From Burkholderia sp. FERM BP-3421 (GTDB taxonomy: Bacteria > Pseudomonadota > Gammaproteobacteria > Burkholderiales > Burkholderiaceae), in the NCBI RefSeq assembly GCF_028657905.1, contig NZ_CP117781.1, positions 2,914,001 to 2,978,000 of the forward strand: 64,000 nucleotides of DNA. The letters run 5' to 3'. Of this stretch, positions 1 to 9,034 are shown piece by piece. Both the position numbers and the translations under genes were made by a program. Position 1 is the first letter of the stretch. The number at the start of each line of letters is the position of its first letter. The notes beneath the pieces are model-generated. The model had not been told where the DNA came from and made no database searches. It saw only the letters and a list, made by a program, of their open reading frames with translations.

Positions 1-360
1 CCCCTGTTGCGCCGGTCACGCCGGCTGTCTCTGATGCCCCGTTGTCGTGCGCAATGAATCACACATCACGTTATTTAAATAACATTAGCAAAAGCGGTGC
101 CATCCCGAAACTCAGGGAAAACAACCATTTCGCGGAAGTAAATTGCACGGAATCTGTGCCGGTTTGCGACACAAATGGGAACACATGCGCTGAAATTGAC
201 CATGCGGTCAGGTTCCTGAGGCGCGTCCCGGAAGACGGCGTGGCGAGCAAACATCGATATCTTACGAATGGCTTGTGGTCGGCAGTCAGGAGCGCGAAAC
301 GTCGCGCGCCGGCGTCGCGCATCGTCGGATGAAACCGGCCGATGCGCGTGGGGGCTGAAA
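1..360. other. Intergenic, no gene seen
   Basis: No reading frame here has the codon bias of the neighbouring genes. The stretch is less GC-rich than what follows. It contains a perfect 14-bp palindrome, GTTATTTAAATAAC, at 70-83 that could be a protein-binding site. Nothing else is supported. Confidence 0.5.
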
Positions 361-711
361 TCAGGTCCGCGCGTGCAGGGGCAACCGCTCCGGCACCGTG
401 CGAACCGTGTCGGTCGGCACCTGCGCGTGATAGCTGAAATGCAGGTGGCGCACGTCGAGCCGCCGCGTCCCGCGCGCGGCGGCGGGCAGCATGGCCATGC
501 CCCCGCCCTGCGCCATCACCGCGAGCGGCGCGCCCGAGCGGGCCGACCCGCTTGCCGGCCCGTCCGCGATGCCGGGCGGATAGCCGGACCCGACGATGTC
601 GCGCAGGAGATCGCCGAGCGCCGCGTCGTCGGCGCAGGCCAGGCGTTGGCCGTGCGGCGCGTCGACGTCGCCGCCCATCGCCACACTGTCCCTTGATATG
701 TATACGTGCAT
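361..711 (-). CDS. Hypothetical protein, 116 aa
   Basis: I do not recognise the family. The protein begins MHVYISRDSVAMGGDVDAPH and is predicted soluble, with no signal peptide or membrane segment. An N-terminal part with the sequence GDVDAPHGQRLACADDAALGDL suggests a small alpha/beta fold. The C-terminus is rich in His and Arg (RRLDVRHLHFSYHAQV). It lies downstream of the glycosylation module on the same strand, but 220 bp away, so it is probably transcribed separately. Codon use matches the local high-GC style, which supports real coding. The ATG at 711 was chosen because the frame upstream is low-complexity. Confidence 0.6.
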   Translation of the reverse strand: MHVYISRDSVAMGGDVDAPHGQRLACADDAALGDLLRDIVGSGYPPGIADGPASGSARSGAPLAVMAQGGGMAMLPAAARGTRRLDVRHLHFSYHAQVPTDTVRTVPERLPLHART

Positions 712-931
712 CTGTCTTGCTCGCCGATTCACGGGCGGCCCGACGGGCCCCCGGCCGCGCCCGGACGCGCGGCGGCGCGCATTATAGATCGAGCGCGGCG
801 CGCGCGGCGGCGGTTTCGCCAGTGGCGGGAATCGACAGGCGTCGCGACGCGCCCGCGCCGCGGGAACGCACGCGGCAGCCGCCTTGCGCGAAGCGGCCGC
901 CGCAGGGACGCCCTCGCGGGCGCCGGCCCGC

Positions 932-2780
932 TCAATCGCCGAGCGGCGACAGCCGGCACCACTGGTACGGCAGCGCGCTGTCGCCGACCCGCGCGGCGCG
1001 CACGCTGCACGAGGCGGCGTCGAGCGCGAGGCCGACCCCCGGCCAGCGATTGCGCGGCCAGCTTCAGGTTCGCGCGGTTCTCGCCCGCGATGTCGCGCAC
1101 GTCGTCCGCGCGCAGATCCAGTTCGCATTGCCGCTCCGGCTGACGGGACGGCGCCACCGAGGCATGCAGCCGCAGACGCGTCACGAACCGCGCCAGCATC
1201 GCGCAGCGCTCGGCGGTGCGGTTCAGGCCGAGCCGCTCGACCACCCGATTGGCGCGGCCGACCGACTCGCTGCGCCAGTTCGTCTCGGCGTCGACGATCG
1301 CGTAGATCGGGCCGCCGCGCATGCGCGCCGCGTCGCGCAGATGCAGGCGGAACGCCTCGGTGCCGGGGAACCCGCTGCCGACCTGGATGAACTTCACCGC
1401 CGGCGACGCCTGCGTCGCGACCCAGCCCCATGCGTGCCCCTGCACGGCCGAGATCACGACCGTGGTGTCCTGCGGCCGCTCGATCGTCGGCAGGTCCGCG
1501 TGATAGACGGGCTCTTCCCAGCCCGCATGCCCCCAGGTCGGCGCGCCGCCCGCGAGCACGACGGCCGTCGCGACCGCCAGCAGCCAGCCGGCCGCGCGGC
1601 GCGCGCGGGCGCGCGGCAGCAGCGCGTGACACGCGACCCACACCACGAACGGCGCGAGCAGCTCGATCGGGACGATGTAGCGATAGATGCTGAAGAGCTT
1701 CATCCACACGACGAAGCCGATCGCGACGAACACCACGACGAAGCGCGCGCGCGCGTCGACGGATGCCCCCTGCCGCCGCGCCAGCAGGCGCGCGCCGCCC
1801 GTCGCGGCCCACAGCAGCAGCAGGACGTAGACGATCGGCCAGATGATCTGGCGCACCTGGGTCTCGCTGACCCGCTTCGGATGCCACGCCATGATGAACG
1901 GCCACACGACCGTTTCCCACAGATCGACCGGCCGCCAGCGCGTATCGACGACCGCGTTCGGCAGCGTGTGCGGATTCGGGAACAGCGAGCCGAACTGCGG
2001 ATACAGCGGATTGCCGAACAGCGTCCACATGTGCGCGATCCAGTATCCGCCCGTGACCGCGAACCCCACGAGTACGCCGATGCCGAACAGCACGCTCACG
2101 CGCAAGCGCACCAAGGCGCGGCCCGGGTAGACGAGCAACGCCGCGCACATCGCCACCGCGTAGACCGCATTGGTCAGCTTGAGGCCCGCGCTCATGCCGA
2201 CGAGCGCGCCGGCCGCCGCCGTCACCGCGACCGCGCGCGCCGTCCCGCCGGCCAGCGTCGACCAGTTGGCCAGCAGGACGAGCAAGCCGGCGAGCACGAA
2301 CAGCGCCGTGGTGTCGTCGCCCATCGAATTGCCCAGACACGACAGGAAGTTGCCGGTCAGGCAACCGGCCAGCGCAAGCAGCAGCGGAATCCGCAGCCGA
2401 TCGCCGTCGCGCAGCCCGGGCAGCGCGCATCGGCCGATCGCCGCCAGCAGCACGAAGCTCAGCCCGTGCAGCCAGCCGTAGGCGAACGCGACGAGCCGCG
2501 CCGGCAGATGCGTGCTCGCCCAGTAGAACGGCACGTCGAGCAACGGGTTGAAGTACGTCTGCATGCCCGCCGGCGCCACGTCGACGAGCAGCTTGTCGTG
2601 CAGCCACGCAAACGGGTTGTACACGTGGTAGTTGAGCATGTCCCAGTTCGTGTCGACACCGAGCAGCACGGAATACAGCCCGAAGCAAAGCGGCACGACC
2701 AGACAAGCGATCAGGAACGCGCGCGGCGTATCGAGGCGCGCGCCGCGCGTCGTCGGCGCGGCAGAATAGGAATGATTCAT
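932..2780 (-). pseudogene. Polytopic membrane glycosyltransferase-like protein, frameshifted near its 3' end
   Basis: The gene starts at the ATG at 2780 (MNHSYSAAPTTRG) and encodes roughly 600 residues with about ten to twelve hydrophobic helices. The first lumenal loop contains LLGVDTNWDMLNYHVYNPFAW, a layout typical of GT-C type membrane transferases such as GtrC-like glucosyltransferases. It follows GtrA by only 5 bp, so all three genes form one operon. At the C5 run 1036-1040 the frame is lost. If one base is removed, translation continues as AGVGLALDAASCSVRAAR and ends at a natural TGA at 932-934, after SPLGD. Either this is a true mutation removing the last 37 or so residues, or it is a base-calling error. 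The exact sugar acceptor is unknown. Confidence 0.72.
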
Positions 2781-2785
2781 GTTGA

Positions 2786-3178
2786 TCAGGTTGAACGGCG
2801 CCGGAACACCCACCACCGCGCCGATGCGAAGTTCGCGCCCAGTCCGCCCACCGAGCCGAGCGCGACGCTCCAGAGCGGCAGCCACGCATTGTGCGGCAAC
2901 AACAGGACCGCGCCGCTGTAGACCGCATAGTTGATCACGCCGCCGACCGACATCGCGGCCAAGTAGCGCCACCATTCGCGCCACGGCGAGGCATCGCCGG
3001 ACGCGGCAAACGTGAAGCGGCGATTCAGCCGCCAGGTGACCCAGACCGCCGTCAGGAAGGACAACGCGCGGCCGGCGAAATAACCGGCGCCACACCATAC
3101 CAGCAGCGACAGCACGGCCGCATCGACCAGGAAGCCGATCGTCCCGGCCACGAGGAAGCGCAGCAATTGCGCGCGCAC
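2786..3178 (-). CDS. gtrA: GtrA-family membrane protein
   Basis: This 130-residue protein has four predicted membrane helices and the family signature RFLVAGTIGFLVDAAVLSLL at the N-terminus. GtrA-like proteins are thought to flip undecaprenyl-phosphate-linked sugar across the inner membrane for O-antigen or teichoic-acid glucosylation. The start is a GTG at 3178, one base after the TGA of the upstream GT2 gene, which implies translational coupling. The next gene starts 5 bp beyond its stop. The order GT2, GtrA, large membrane transferase is that of serotype-conversion (gtr) modules, so flipping of a lipid-linked hexose is the inferred role. Confidence 0.88.
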   Translation of the reverse strand: MRAQLLRFLVAGTIGFLVDAAVLSLLVWCGAGYFAGRALSFLTAVWVTWRLNRRFTFAASGDASPWREWWRYLAAMSVGGVINYAVYSGAVLLLPHNAWLPLWSVALGSVGGLGANFASARWWVFRRRST

Positions 3179-3179
3179 G

Positions 3180-4181
3180 TCAGCGCGGCTCCCGTCGCGT
3201 CTGCTGGCCGAACGACAGATAGGCGAGGCGCTTCACCTCGGCGCGGCCGCGCGACACCGTATCGAGCACGAGCCCGCAGACGAACAGGATGGCGCTCAAC
3301 AGCATCAGCGCCGAGCACAGCAGCGCGGTGGGCAGACGCGGCACGAGACCCGTCAGCAGATAGTCGTCGAGCACCGGGACCGCCAGCACCATCGACAGCA
3401 GCGCGCACAGCAGCGCGATGCACGAGAAGAACAGCAAAGGCTTCTCGGTCTTCATCAGCTTGACGATGGTGAGCAGGATGCGCATGCCGTCCCGCCAGGT
3501 GTTGAGCTTGCTTTCCGAGCCGTCCGGACGGCTGCCGTATTCGGTCGCGATCTCCGCCACCGGCATGCGCAGCTCCAGCGCGTGCACCGTCAGCTCCGTC
3601 TCGGTTTCGAAGCCGACCGCATGCGCGGGGAACGACTTGACGAAGCGCCGCGAAAACACCCGATAGCCGGACAGCATGTCGCTGAACGTGCGGCCAAACA
3701 GCGTCGAGACGCAACGCGTCAGCAGTTGGTTGCCGAAACGATGCCCCGGCCGGTACGCCGCGCGCTCCGCGGAGACGCGCGTGCCGACCACCATGTCGAG
3801 CCCGTCGTCGACGAGCGCCTGAACGAGCGTCGGCGCTGCGGCCGCGTCGTAGGTGCCGTCTCCGTCGACCAGCACGTAGACGTCGGCCTCGATGTCCGCG
3901 AACATCCGTCGGATCACGTTGCCCTTGCCCCGGTCGGGCACCGAGCGCACCGTCGCGCCCGCGGCGCGCGCGATGCGCGCCGTGTCATCGACCGAGTTGT
4001 TGTCGAATACGTAGATGCGCGCGTTGGGCAACGCCCGCTTGAAATCCTCGACGACCGAACTGATCGTGACCGCTTCGTTATAGCAGGGCACGAGTACGGC
4101 AATCGCGGGATCCCCGGGCAGCATCGAATGATCTGGCGCCGGCTTTAACCATTCATGTGGCGCGTCGTTTTTGTGTTCCAT
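3180..4181 (-). CDS. Family 2 glycosyltransferase (GtrB/DPM1-like)
   Basis: The protein has an N-terminal GT-A domain with PCYNEAVTI, then the metal- and nucleotide-binding VLVDGDGTYDA motif, followed by two C-terminal membrane helices (roughly residues 235-300). This is the architecture of enzymes that load a sugar from a nucleotide donor onto a polyprenyl phosphate at the cytoplasmic face. The conserved SGYRVFSRRFVKSFP segment is typical of the family. I chose the ATG at 4181 (MEHKNDAP, 333 aa); an ATG at 4217 would add 12 residues and has a GGAGA upstream. It is the first gene of the glucosylation operon and would supply the lipid-linked donor for the two downstream products. Confidence 0.9.
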   Translation of the reverse strand: MEHKNDAPHEWLKPAPDHSMLPGDPAIAVLVPCYNEAVTISSVVEDFKRALPNARIYVFDNNSVDDTARIARAAGATVRSVPDRGKGNVIRRMFADIEADVYVLVDGDGTYDAAAAPTLVQALVDDGLDMVVGTRVSAERAAYRPGHRFGNQLLTRCVSTLFGRTFSDMLSGYRVFSRRFVKSFPAHAVGFETETELTVHALELRMPVAEIATEYGSRPDGSESKLNTWRDGMRILLTIVKLMKTEKPLLFFSCIALLCALLSMVLAVPVLDDYLLTGLVPRLPTALLCSALMLLSAILFVCGLVLDTVSRGRAEVKRLAYLSFGQQTRREPR

Positions 4182-4435
4182 CTCGGCATATCGGCAGCTG
4201 GTGGCAAATGAACCCATACGCGCCGCTGGTCTCCGGCGACGTATTCATCGGGCCCAGATTGTAGGCGATTCTGCCCACAGGTTTGCATCGATCGACCAAT
4301 AATCGCCACTTTGGCACACCAATCCCGCCCCGGAAGCCGCCTCCGGCGAACCGGAGCAACAAAGAGGGCTCGGTCAGTTGCGCCGCCAGGCCGTCCACCG
4401 CCCGCTCCGCGGCCAGGCCTTGCCGCACGCCCCGG

Positions 4436-5407
4436 TCACGCCCCTGCCTGCGCCTCCGGCCCCGCCTCGCGGGCGAACTGGGGCGCGAAGATCGCCGCCG
4501 ACCACGTGAACGGCATGCGCGCCGCGCTGCGTCGCACTTCGTCGATGTGGAAGCGCACCAGACGCCGCGCGCCGCTGAACGCGGCCAGTTCCGGACCGTC
4601 CCAGATCAGTGCCGCGCGGGCGCTGATATACAGCAGGTCGCCGCTGTCGAAGTCGATGAACAGCAGCCCCGCGCGCGGCTCATGCAACAGATTGCCGATC
4701 GTGTTGAAGAAGTTGTTGCCGCTGAAATCGGGCGTCGTCAAGGTGCGCGCGTCGTCGACCCGCGCGAAGCCCGGCTCGCCGCCGCGATGCGAGACATCGA
4801 CGCCGCGCGCGCCGCCCGCCTCCTCCGACACGTTCGCGCTCGCGATGAAGAACGTATCCGCGCGCGCCAGCAGCGCGCGATCCACCTCGTCCAGTTCGCG
4901 CGCGCGACGCTGCGGCGCGCCGGCCGCGCGCGCGACGAAACTCGGCGCGCGGCTCTGGATGTAGCGCGGGCAATTGCCGAAGCTCTGGCTGACCGCGAGC
5001 GTCATCGCATCGCCGTCGAGCGCGCGGATCACTCCGTTGACGCGATTCCGGCGCCGCGTCTGCGGCTGCAGCCCGAGCAGCCCGACCGGCGCGCCGACGC
5101 GCCATGCCCCCGCCAGCGGATCGTCGCGCAGCGCGCCACCCGACAGCACCAGCGTGTCCTCGGCCGGCGCCGCGACGAAACCCGGCGCGCCGGCGCGCAC
5201 CGTCGCCCACGGTTGTCCCGACGGGTCCAGCCCGCCCACCAGGATGAACGGCAGCTGCGCATAGAACGCACGATGCTGCTCCGGCATCCAGGTCCGGATG
5301 CCGCGGCTCGCCGCGACCGCGAACTCGCTCACGCCCGCGCGCGCCTGCGCGGCCAGCTCGCCCGCGTGGAACGGCAGCGCCTCGGGCGACGAAACATCGG
5401 CATGCAT
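4436..5407 (-). CDS. Pyridoxamine-5'-phosphate oxidase-family (FMN-binding split-barrel) protein
   Basis: This 323-residue soluble protein has a PNPOx-like split barrel. The segment GLDPSGQPWATVRAGAPGFV is the typical entry to the flavin-binding barrel, and a second barrel half contains HRGGEPGF and GNNFFNTIGNLLHEPRAGLLFID. Large two-domain members of this family sit next to glutathione transferases or flavoredoxins and are assumed to be flavin-dependent oxidoreductases; the substrate is unknown. The ATG at 5407 has a strong AGGAG seven bases upstream. It follows the glutathione S-transferase gene by 38 bp on the same strand, so the two are probably one operon controlled by the divergent LysR. 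Confidence 0.82.
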   Translation of the reverse strand: MHADVSSPEALPFHAGELAAQARAGVSEFAVAASRGIRTWMPEQHRAFYAQLPFILVGGLDPSGQPWATVRAGAPGFVAAPAEDTLVLSGGALRDDPLAGAWRVGAPVGLLGLQPQTRRRNRVNGVIRALDGDAMTLAVSQSFGNCPRYIQSRAPSFVARAAGAPQRRARELDEVDRALLARADTFFIASANVSEEAGGARGVDVSHRGGEPGFARVDDARTLTTPDFSGNNFFNTIGNLLHEPRAGLLFIDFDSGDLLYISARAALIWDGPELAAFSGARRLVRFHIDEVRRSAARMPFTWSAAIFAPQFAREAGPEAQAGA

Positions 5408-5445
5408 GGTGAACTCCTGTCTGCGCGCGGCCGGGCCCGGCCGCG

Positions 5446-6069
5446 TCAGGCTTGCGCCGGCAACGCGACGAACCCCGGCAGCGCCTCGATCCGCGCGAGC
5501 CACGCGCGCAGGTTCGGATACGGTTCGAGCGATACCCCGCCCTCGGGCGCATGCGCGATGTACGAATAGCCCGCGACGTCCGCGATCGTCGGCGTCGCGC
5601 CCACGGCGAAGGTCTTGCCGGCCAGCTGCGGGTCGAGCAGTTCGAACAGGCGCACCGCCGTCGCCTGCGCGTCGGCGAGATCGTAGGGCGCGCCGAAACG
5701 CGTCACGAGCCGCGCGCGGCACGGCCCGTACATGATCGGACCGGCCGCCAGCGACAGCCAGCGCTGCACCTCGGCCGCGCCGGCCGGATCGCCGGGCAGC
5801 CACGACGCATCGCCGTAGCGCTTCGCCAGATACACGAGAATCGCGTTCGAGTCGGACAGCACGACGCCGTCGTCCTCGATCACGGGCACCTGGCCGAACG
5901 GATTGAGCGCGAGAAACGCCGGCGTGCGCTGCTCGCCCGCGAACAGGTCGACCGGCACGATCTCGACCGGCAGGCCGAGCAGCGACAGGAACAGCTGGAC
6001 GCGATGACCATGTCCGGACAGCGCGGTCGTATGCAGGCGGATCGGCTTGGACGGAACGGATTGGGACAT
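5446..6069 (-). CDS. Glutathione S-transferase
   Basis: The 207-residue protein has the two-domain GST layout. The thioredoxin-like N-domain has HTTALSGHGHRVQLFLSLLG with the SGHxxR start and the cis-proline and glutathione-binding segment NPFGQVPVIEDDGVVLSDSN. An all-helical C-domain follows, with the N-capping motif PTIADVAGYSYIAHA. It should conjugate or reduce small electrophiles with glutathione. It is divergent from a LysR gene 131 bp away and co-directional with the PNPOx-like gene, suggesting a small detoxification unit induced by the LysR regulator. Confidence 0.92.
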   Translation of the reverse strand: MSQSVPSKPIRLHTTALSGHGHRVQLFLSLLGLPVEIVPVDLFAGEQRTPAFLALNPFGQVPVIEDDGVVLSDSNAILVYLAKRYGDASWLPGDPAGAAEVQRWLSLAAGPIMYGPCRARLVTRFGAPYDLADAQATAVRLFELLDPQLAGKTFAVGATPTIADVAGYSYIAHAPEGGVSLEPYPNLRAWLARIEALPGFVALPAQA

Positions 6070-6200
6070 GAGCGGGGCTCCGGGAGATCAGGTTGGAAGG
6101 GACGATGCATCCGCCGCCGCACGACGACGGACATGCGCAGCCTAACGCGCGCCAACTCTCCTCGGAAGGTGGATAATCGACGAAACACAATCCTTCATGA

Positions 6201-7112
6201 ATGGACAATCCGATGGCGGACCTGCGCGACGTCAATCTGAACCGGCTGACCATCTTCGTCGCGGTGGTCGAGGCGGGCTCGCTGACCGCGGCGGCCGCGC
6301 GGCTCGGGCTCGCCAAGACCATGGTGAGCACGCACATGCAGCGGCTCGAAGCGGAGGTCGGCGCGAGCCTGCTGGTGCGGACCACACGGCGGCTCAACGT
6401 CACCGAGGCCGGCCGCGCGTTCTACGACGCGAGCCGCGAGATCCTGCGCGCCACCGAGGCGGCGCTCGCCGCGGTGTCCGGCGGGGCGGGCCCGCTGCGC
6501 GGCACGCTGCGGGTGAGCGCGGCGGTCGATTACGGTTCGCTCGTGGTCGCCCCGGCGCTGGTCGCGCTGCGCGATGCGCATCCGGAGCTGGAGGTCGACC
6601 TGCAATGCGACGACCGGCAGGTCGACCTGATCGCGGGCAATCTCGACGTCGCGATCCGGCTCGGCCGGCTCGCGGATTCCAACTACCGCGCGGTGCGGAT
6701 CGGCGATTTCGAGCGCTGGCTCGTCGCGAGCCCCGGGTTCGTCGCGCGCCATGCGGCGCTCGACACGCCGGCCGCGTTCGACGCCCTGCCCTACATCCAG
6801 CTGTCCAGCGTGCCGCGCGCCACGCTGGAACTCACGCACGTGTCGGGCGGGCGGGCGACGCTGCGCTGCCGGCGCGCGTTCGCGTCGAACACGGCCACCG
6901 CCTGTCACGCGGCGGTGCTCGCGGGCGGCGGCTTCACGGTTGCGACCAGCTTCGCGTCGGACGAGGATCTCGCGACCGGCCGCCTGGTCCGGCTGCTGCC
7001 GGGGTGGTCGCTGCCGGCGGGCGAGATCCATGCGGTGTTCCCGTCGACGCGCCATCCGTCGGCCAAGGTGCGCGCGCTGATCGAGGTGCTCAAGGCGCGG
7101 TTGGCGCGCTGA
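6201..7112 (+). CDS. LysR-family transcriptional regulator
   Basis: This 303-residue regulator has an N-terminal winged HTH (VNLNRLTIFVAVVEAGSLTA, then RLGLAKTMVSTHMQRLEAEV) and a C-terminal effector-binding domain starting near residue 95. An alternative start lies at the in-frame ATG 12 bases downstream (MADLRD). It is transcribed away from the GST/PNPOx pair, the usual arrangement for a LysR activator of its neighbours. The shared 131-bp intergenic region should hold the operator. The inducing ligand cannot be read from the sequence. Confidence 0.93.
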   Translation: MDNPMADLRDVNLNRLTIFVAVVEAGSLTAAAARLGLAKTMVSTHMQRLEAEVGASLLVRTTRRLNVTEAGRAFYDASREILRATEAALAAVSGGAGPLRGTLRVSAAVDYGSLVVAPALVALRDAHPELEVDLQCDDRQVDLIAGNLDVAIRLGRLADSNYRAVRIGDFERWLVASPGFVARHAALDTPAAFDALPYIQLSSVPRATLELTHVSGGRATLRCRRAFASNTATACHAAVLAGGGFTVATSFASDEDLATGRLVRLLPGWSLPAGEIHAVFPSTRHPSAKVRALIEVLKARLAR

Positions 7113-8002
7113 GTGGTATTGCTCCCGGGGGGGCCTGCGTTGGGTCGTCCTGGGCTGGTCCGGCGGACTGCGATACTACGGTCGAGCGATATTCTGAGCG
7201 CAGCAATCAATCCGGAACGGGCGCCAGCACCTCGGACATGAACTGTAGTGCGACGCATGCATCGGCACCATGCACCGCAGAGACTTGGTGAAAAGACCTC
7301 GCTAACAGGGGACTCCGCATTCGATCGCCACTCTTACGGCCATGATTCGCGCACGACGCCACCGAAAGCGATCCGCGACTGGCTGCTGTTTGCAATGTCA
7401 CGATTTGCATGTGGGCCTATGCCCAATGCAATCTCGCAGGTTGAGGTCATCATGCCATTCCTGTTCAGTGAATCTTGAGGCCATCCAACAAGCTCCAGTC
7501 TCCGGCGAAGGGCAAAGCGACAGAATCACGCAACGCCTGCGCCTTCTCGGCGAGGGCCATAGCTGCTCCGTTTTCCATCGCATCATGCATCGCTGGAAGC
7601 CTGATCTTCACGACGCCCTTCGTGAGAATCGATTTTCACACGCAGCCGATTCACTTCTGCGATATGCAAGACCGGCACGCTGGCGGAATTAAAGGACACG
7701 AAACCCGTGCTGGCAAAGTTAGTGGAGAGGGCCACCTCGCATTGTCGAAAAAAGCGACGAGAACGACATTGCAGCAAATCCGCCGGAAGCCCTGAAGCGA
7801 ACGGCTTACCGCTCAATTGCTGTCAGCAGGGCTACGGATCAACGCCGGCATCAATAAAGAACGCCAACAGCATGACGCTATACGTCAGTCCTTCGATTGA
7901 GCCAACCCCAGCGGTGTCGCTGACAACCTGTCACCCGTGGAGGTTAAGCGGTGCTGTGCGCCAAATGGACTGCCCAGAGCACAGACCACATGTTCGAAAT
8001 TT
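7113..8002. other. Gap without an intact gene, lower GC
   Basis: This 890-bp stretch has visibly lower GC than the flanks, and all its open frames are short, with no coherent family signal. It holds one probable relic (7583-7816). On the minus strand around 7830-7930 there is a hydrophobic fragment (EGLTYSVMLLAFF) broken by stops. The picture is of decayed DNA at the edge of an accessory segment. Confidence 0.5.
7583..7816 (-). pseudogene. Possible relic of an efflux-pump periplasmic adaptor
   Basis: The segment VPVLHIAEVNRLRVKIDSHEG resembles the conserved stretch of RND/HlyD-type adaptor proteins that reads roughly 'PLFTIADVSRLRV' followed by a beta strand. Nothing before or after it continues the family, and stops lie on both sides. 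I take it as a fragment of a decayed gene. It could equally be a chance match. Confidence 0.3.
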
Positions 8003-8785
8003 CTAGACCTTGTCGAGTGAGGTGCCGTGCATGGAAAGCAGCAGCAATGCACTCACGATTGGTGTCAGGACCAGACCGCGCACGAAGATAGGAACGAGAT
8101 GCGAGAGCGCCGCATCGGCCGCAAACAGCGCTGCATAAAATACGGCGGCTCGGATGATATGGGATACGGTTGTCGTGCCGGTGGCCATCGCCTGTCGAGC
8201 AGCCATTCCCCGACGTACGATCCACCTCGGTACAAACCGCGCCGCCATCATCGCAATGGCAAACGTCATTCCGTATAGAACGGATCCCATGAACCATGAC
8301 TCACCATTGAATTCGCCAAGTACGACAGAGGAAGCGTGAAGGCCGCTTGGCATCGCTGAGGTCGCCATCGAGATATGGGCTACTGAAAAATGCAGGAAAT
8401 CCTCTATCTGAATCATCAGATAGCCACCGATGGCGGCGGCCGATAGTGCAGACAGGCAATACCCGATCGTGTGATGGCCCCCTTTCTGCAACTGCACCTT
8501 GCTCCTATTTGCCAGATTGAGCACAGTCGCGCCTACCATGACACCCAGAAGCAACGGCAACAATATCAGGCCAGGTGACAGCAACTCAAGCATGGTTGCG
8601 AGATCAGCGCTGACCAGGATCGCGATCAGCCAGATCACAGGCCGTCTGCGCACATCGTGCAAACGCTCGACGAACCATGTGCCGAAGCGCGAGATGCCCA
8701 CGCCACTGAGTGCACCATACGCGCACCCCTGTCCGTTATGAGTAGCGCCAGACTCCAGATTAGCGTGCAGGCTGTTTTTATTCAT
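8003..8785 (-). CDS. Polytopic membrane protein of unknown function
   Basis: The 260-residue protein has a polar N-terminus of about 45 residues and then roughly six hydrophobic helices, including RPVIWLIAILVSADLATML and LSPGLILLPLLLGVMVGATV. I do not recognise the family. No transporter, protease or kinase motif is visible. It is divergent from an SgrR-like regulator gene with 249 bp between their starts. SgrR-type regulators commonly control adjacent efflux or uptake genes, so a transport or stress-relief role is a reasonable guess only. Base composition is lower in GC than the surrounding genes, as in its regulator, suggesting the two arrived together. Confidence 0.62.
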   Translation of the reverse strand: MNKNSLHANLESGATHNGQGCAYGALSGVGISRFGTWFVERLHDVRRRPVIWLIAILVSADLATMLELLSPGLILLPLLLGVMVGATVLNLANRSKVQLQKGGHHTIGYCLSALSAAAIGGYLMIQIEDFLHFSVAHISMATSAMPSGLHASSVVLGEFNGESWFMGSVLYGMTFAIAMMAARFVPRWIVRRGMAARQAMATGTTTVSHIIRAAVFYAALFAADAALSHLVPIFVRGLVLTPIVSALLLLSMHGTSLDKV

Positions 8786-9034
8786 GGTAATAGAGGATTC
8801 CTAAATCATAATTTGAATCAACGACCCGGCATCGCGCTGCGCCCCCGTCGCGCCACTGCCCTGCCCGATTGCCGGATCGCACGCACAGCGTAATTGATCG
8901 GACAAAACTGCCAGCTTGGCGGACGTCCATCGAGAATATTGGCCGTCTGACCCATATGCCGTCGGATGTAGACATGATGAAGGGCATAGCGGAAAATAAA
9001 AACGGACGATTTCAGTGGCGCGATTTCCTCTTTT

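Noticed and set aside
552..2921. Very long plus-strand frame opposite the membrane protein
   Set aside because: Its product is Arg/Ala/His-rich with no domain pattern, a normal shadow of GC-rich coding DNA on the other strand.
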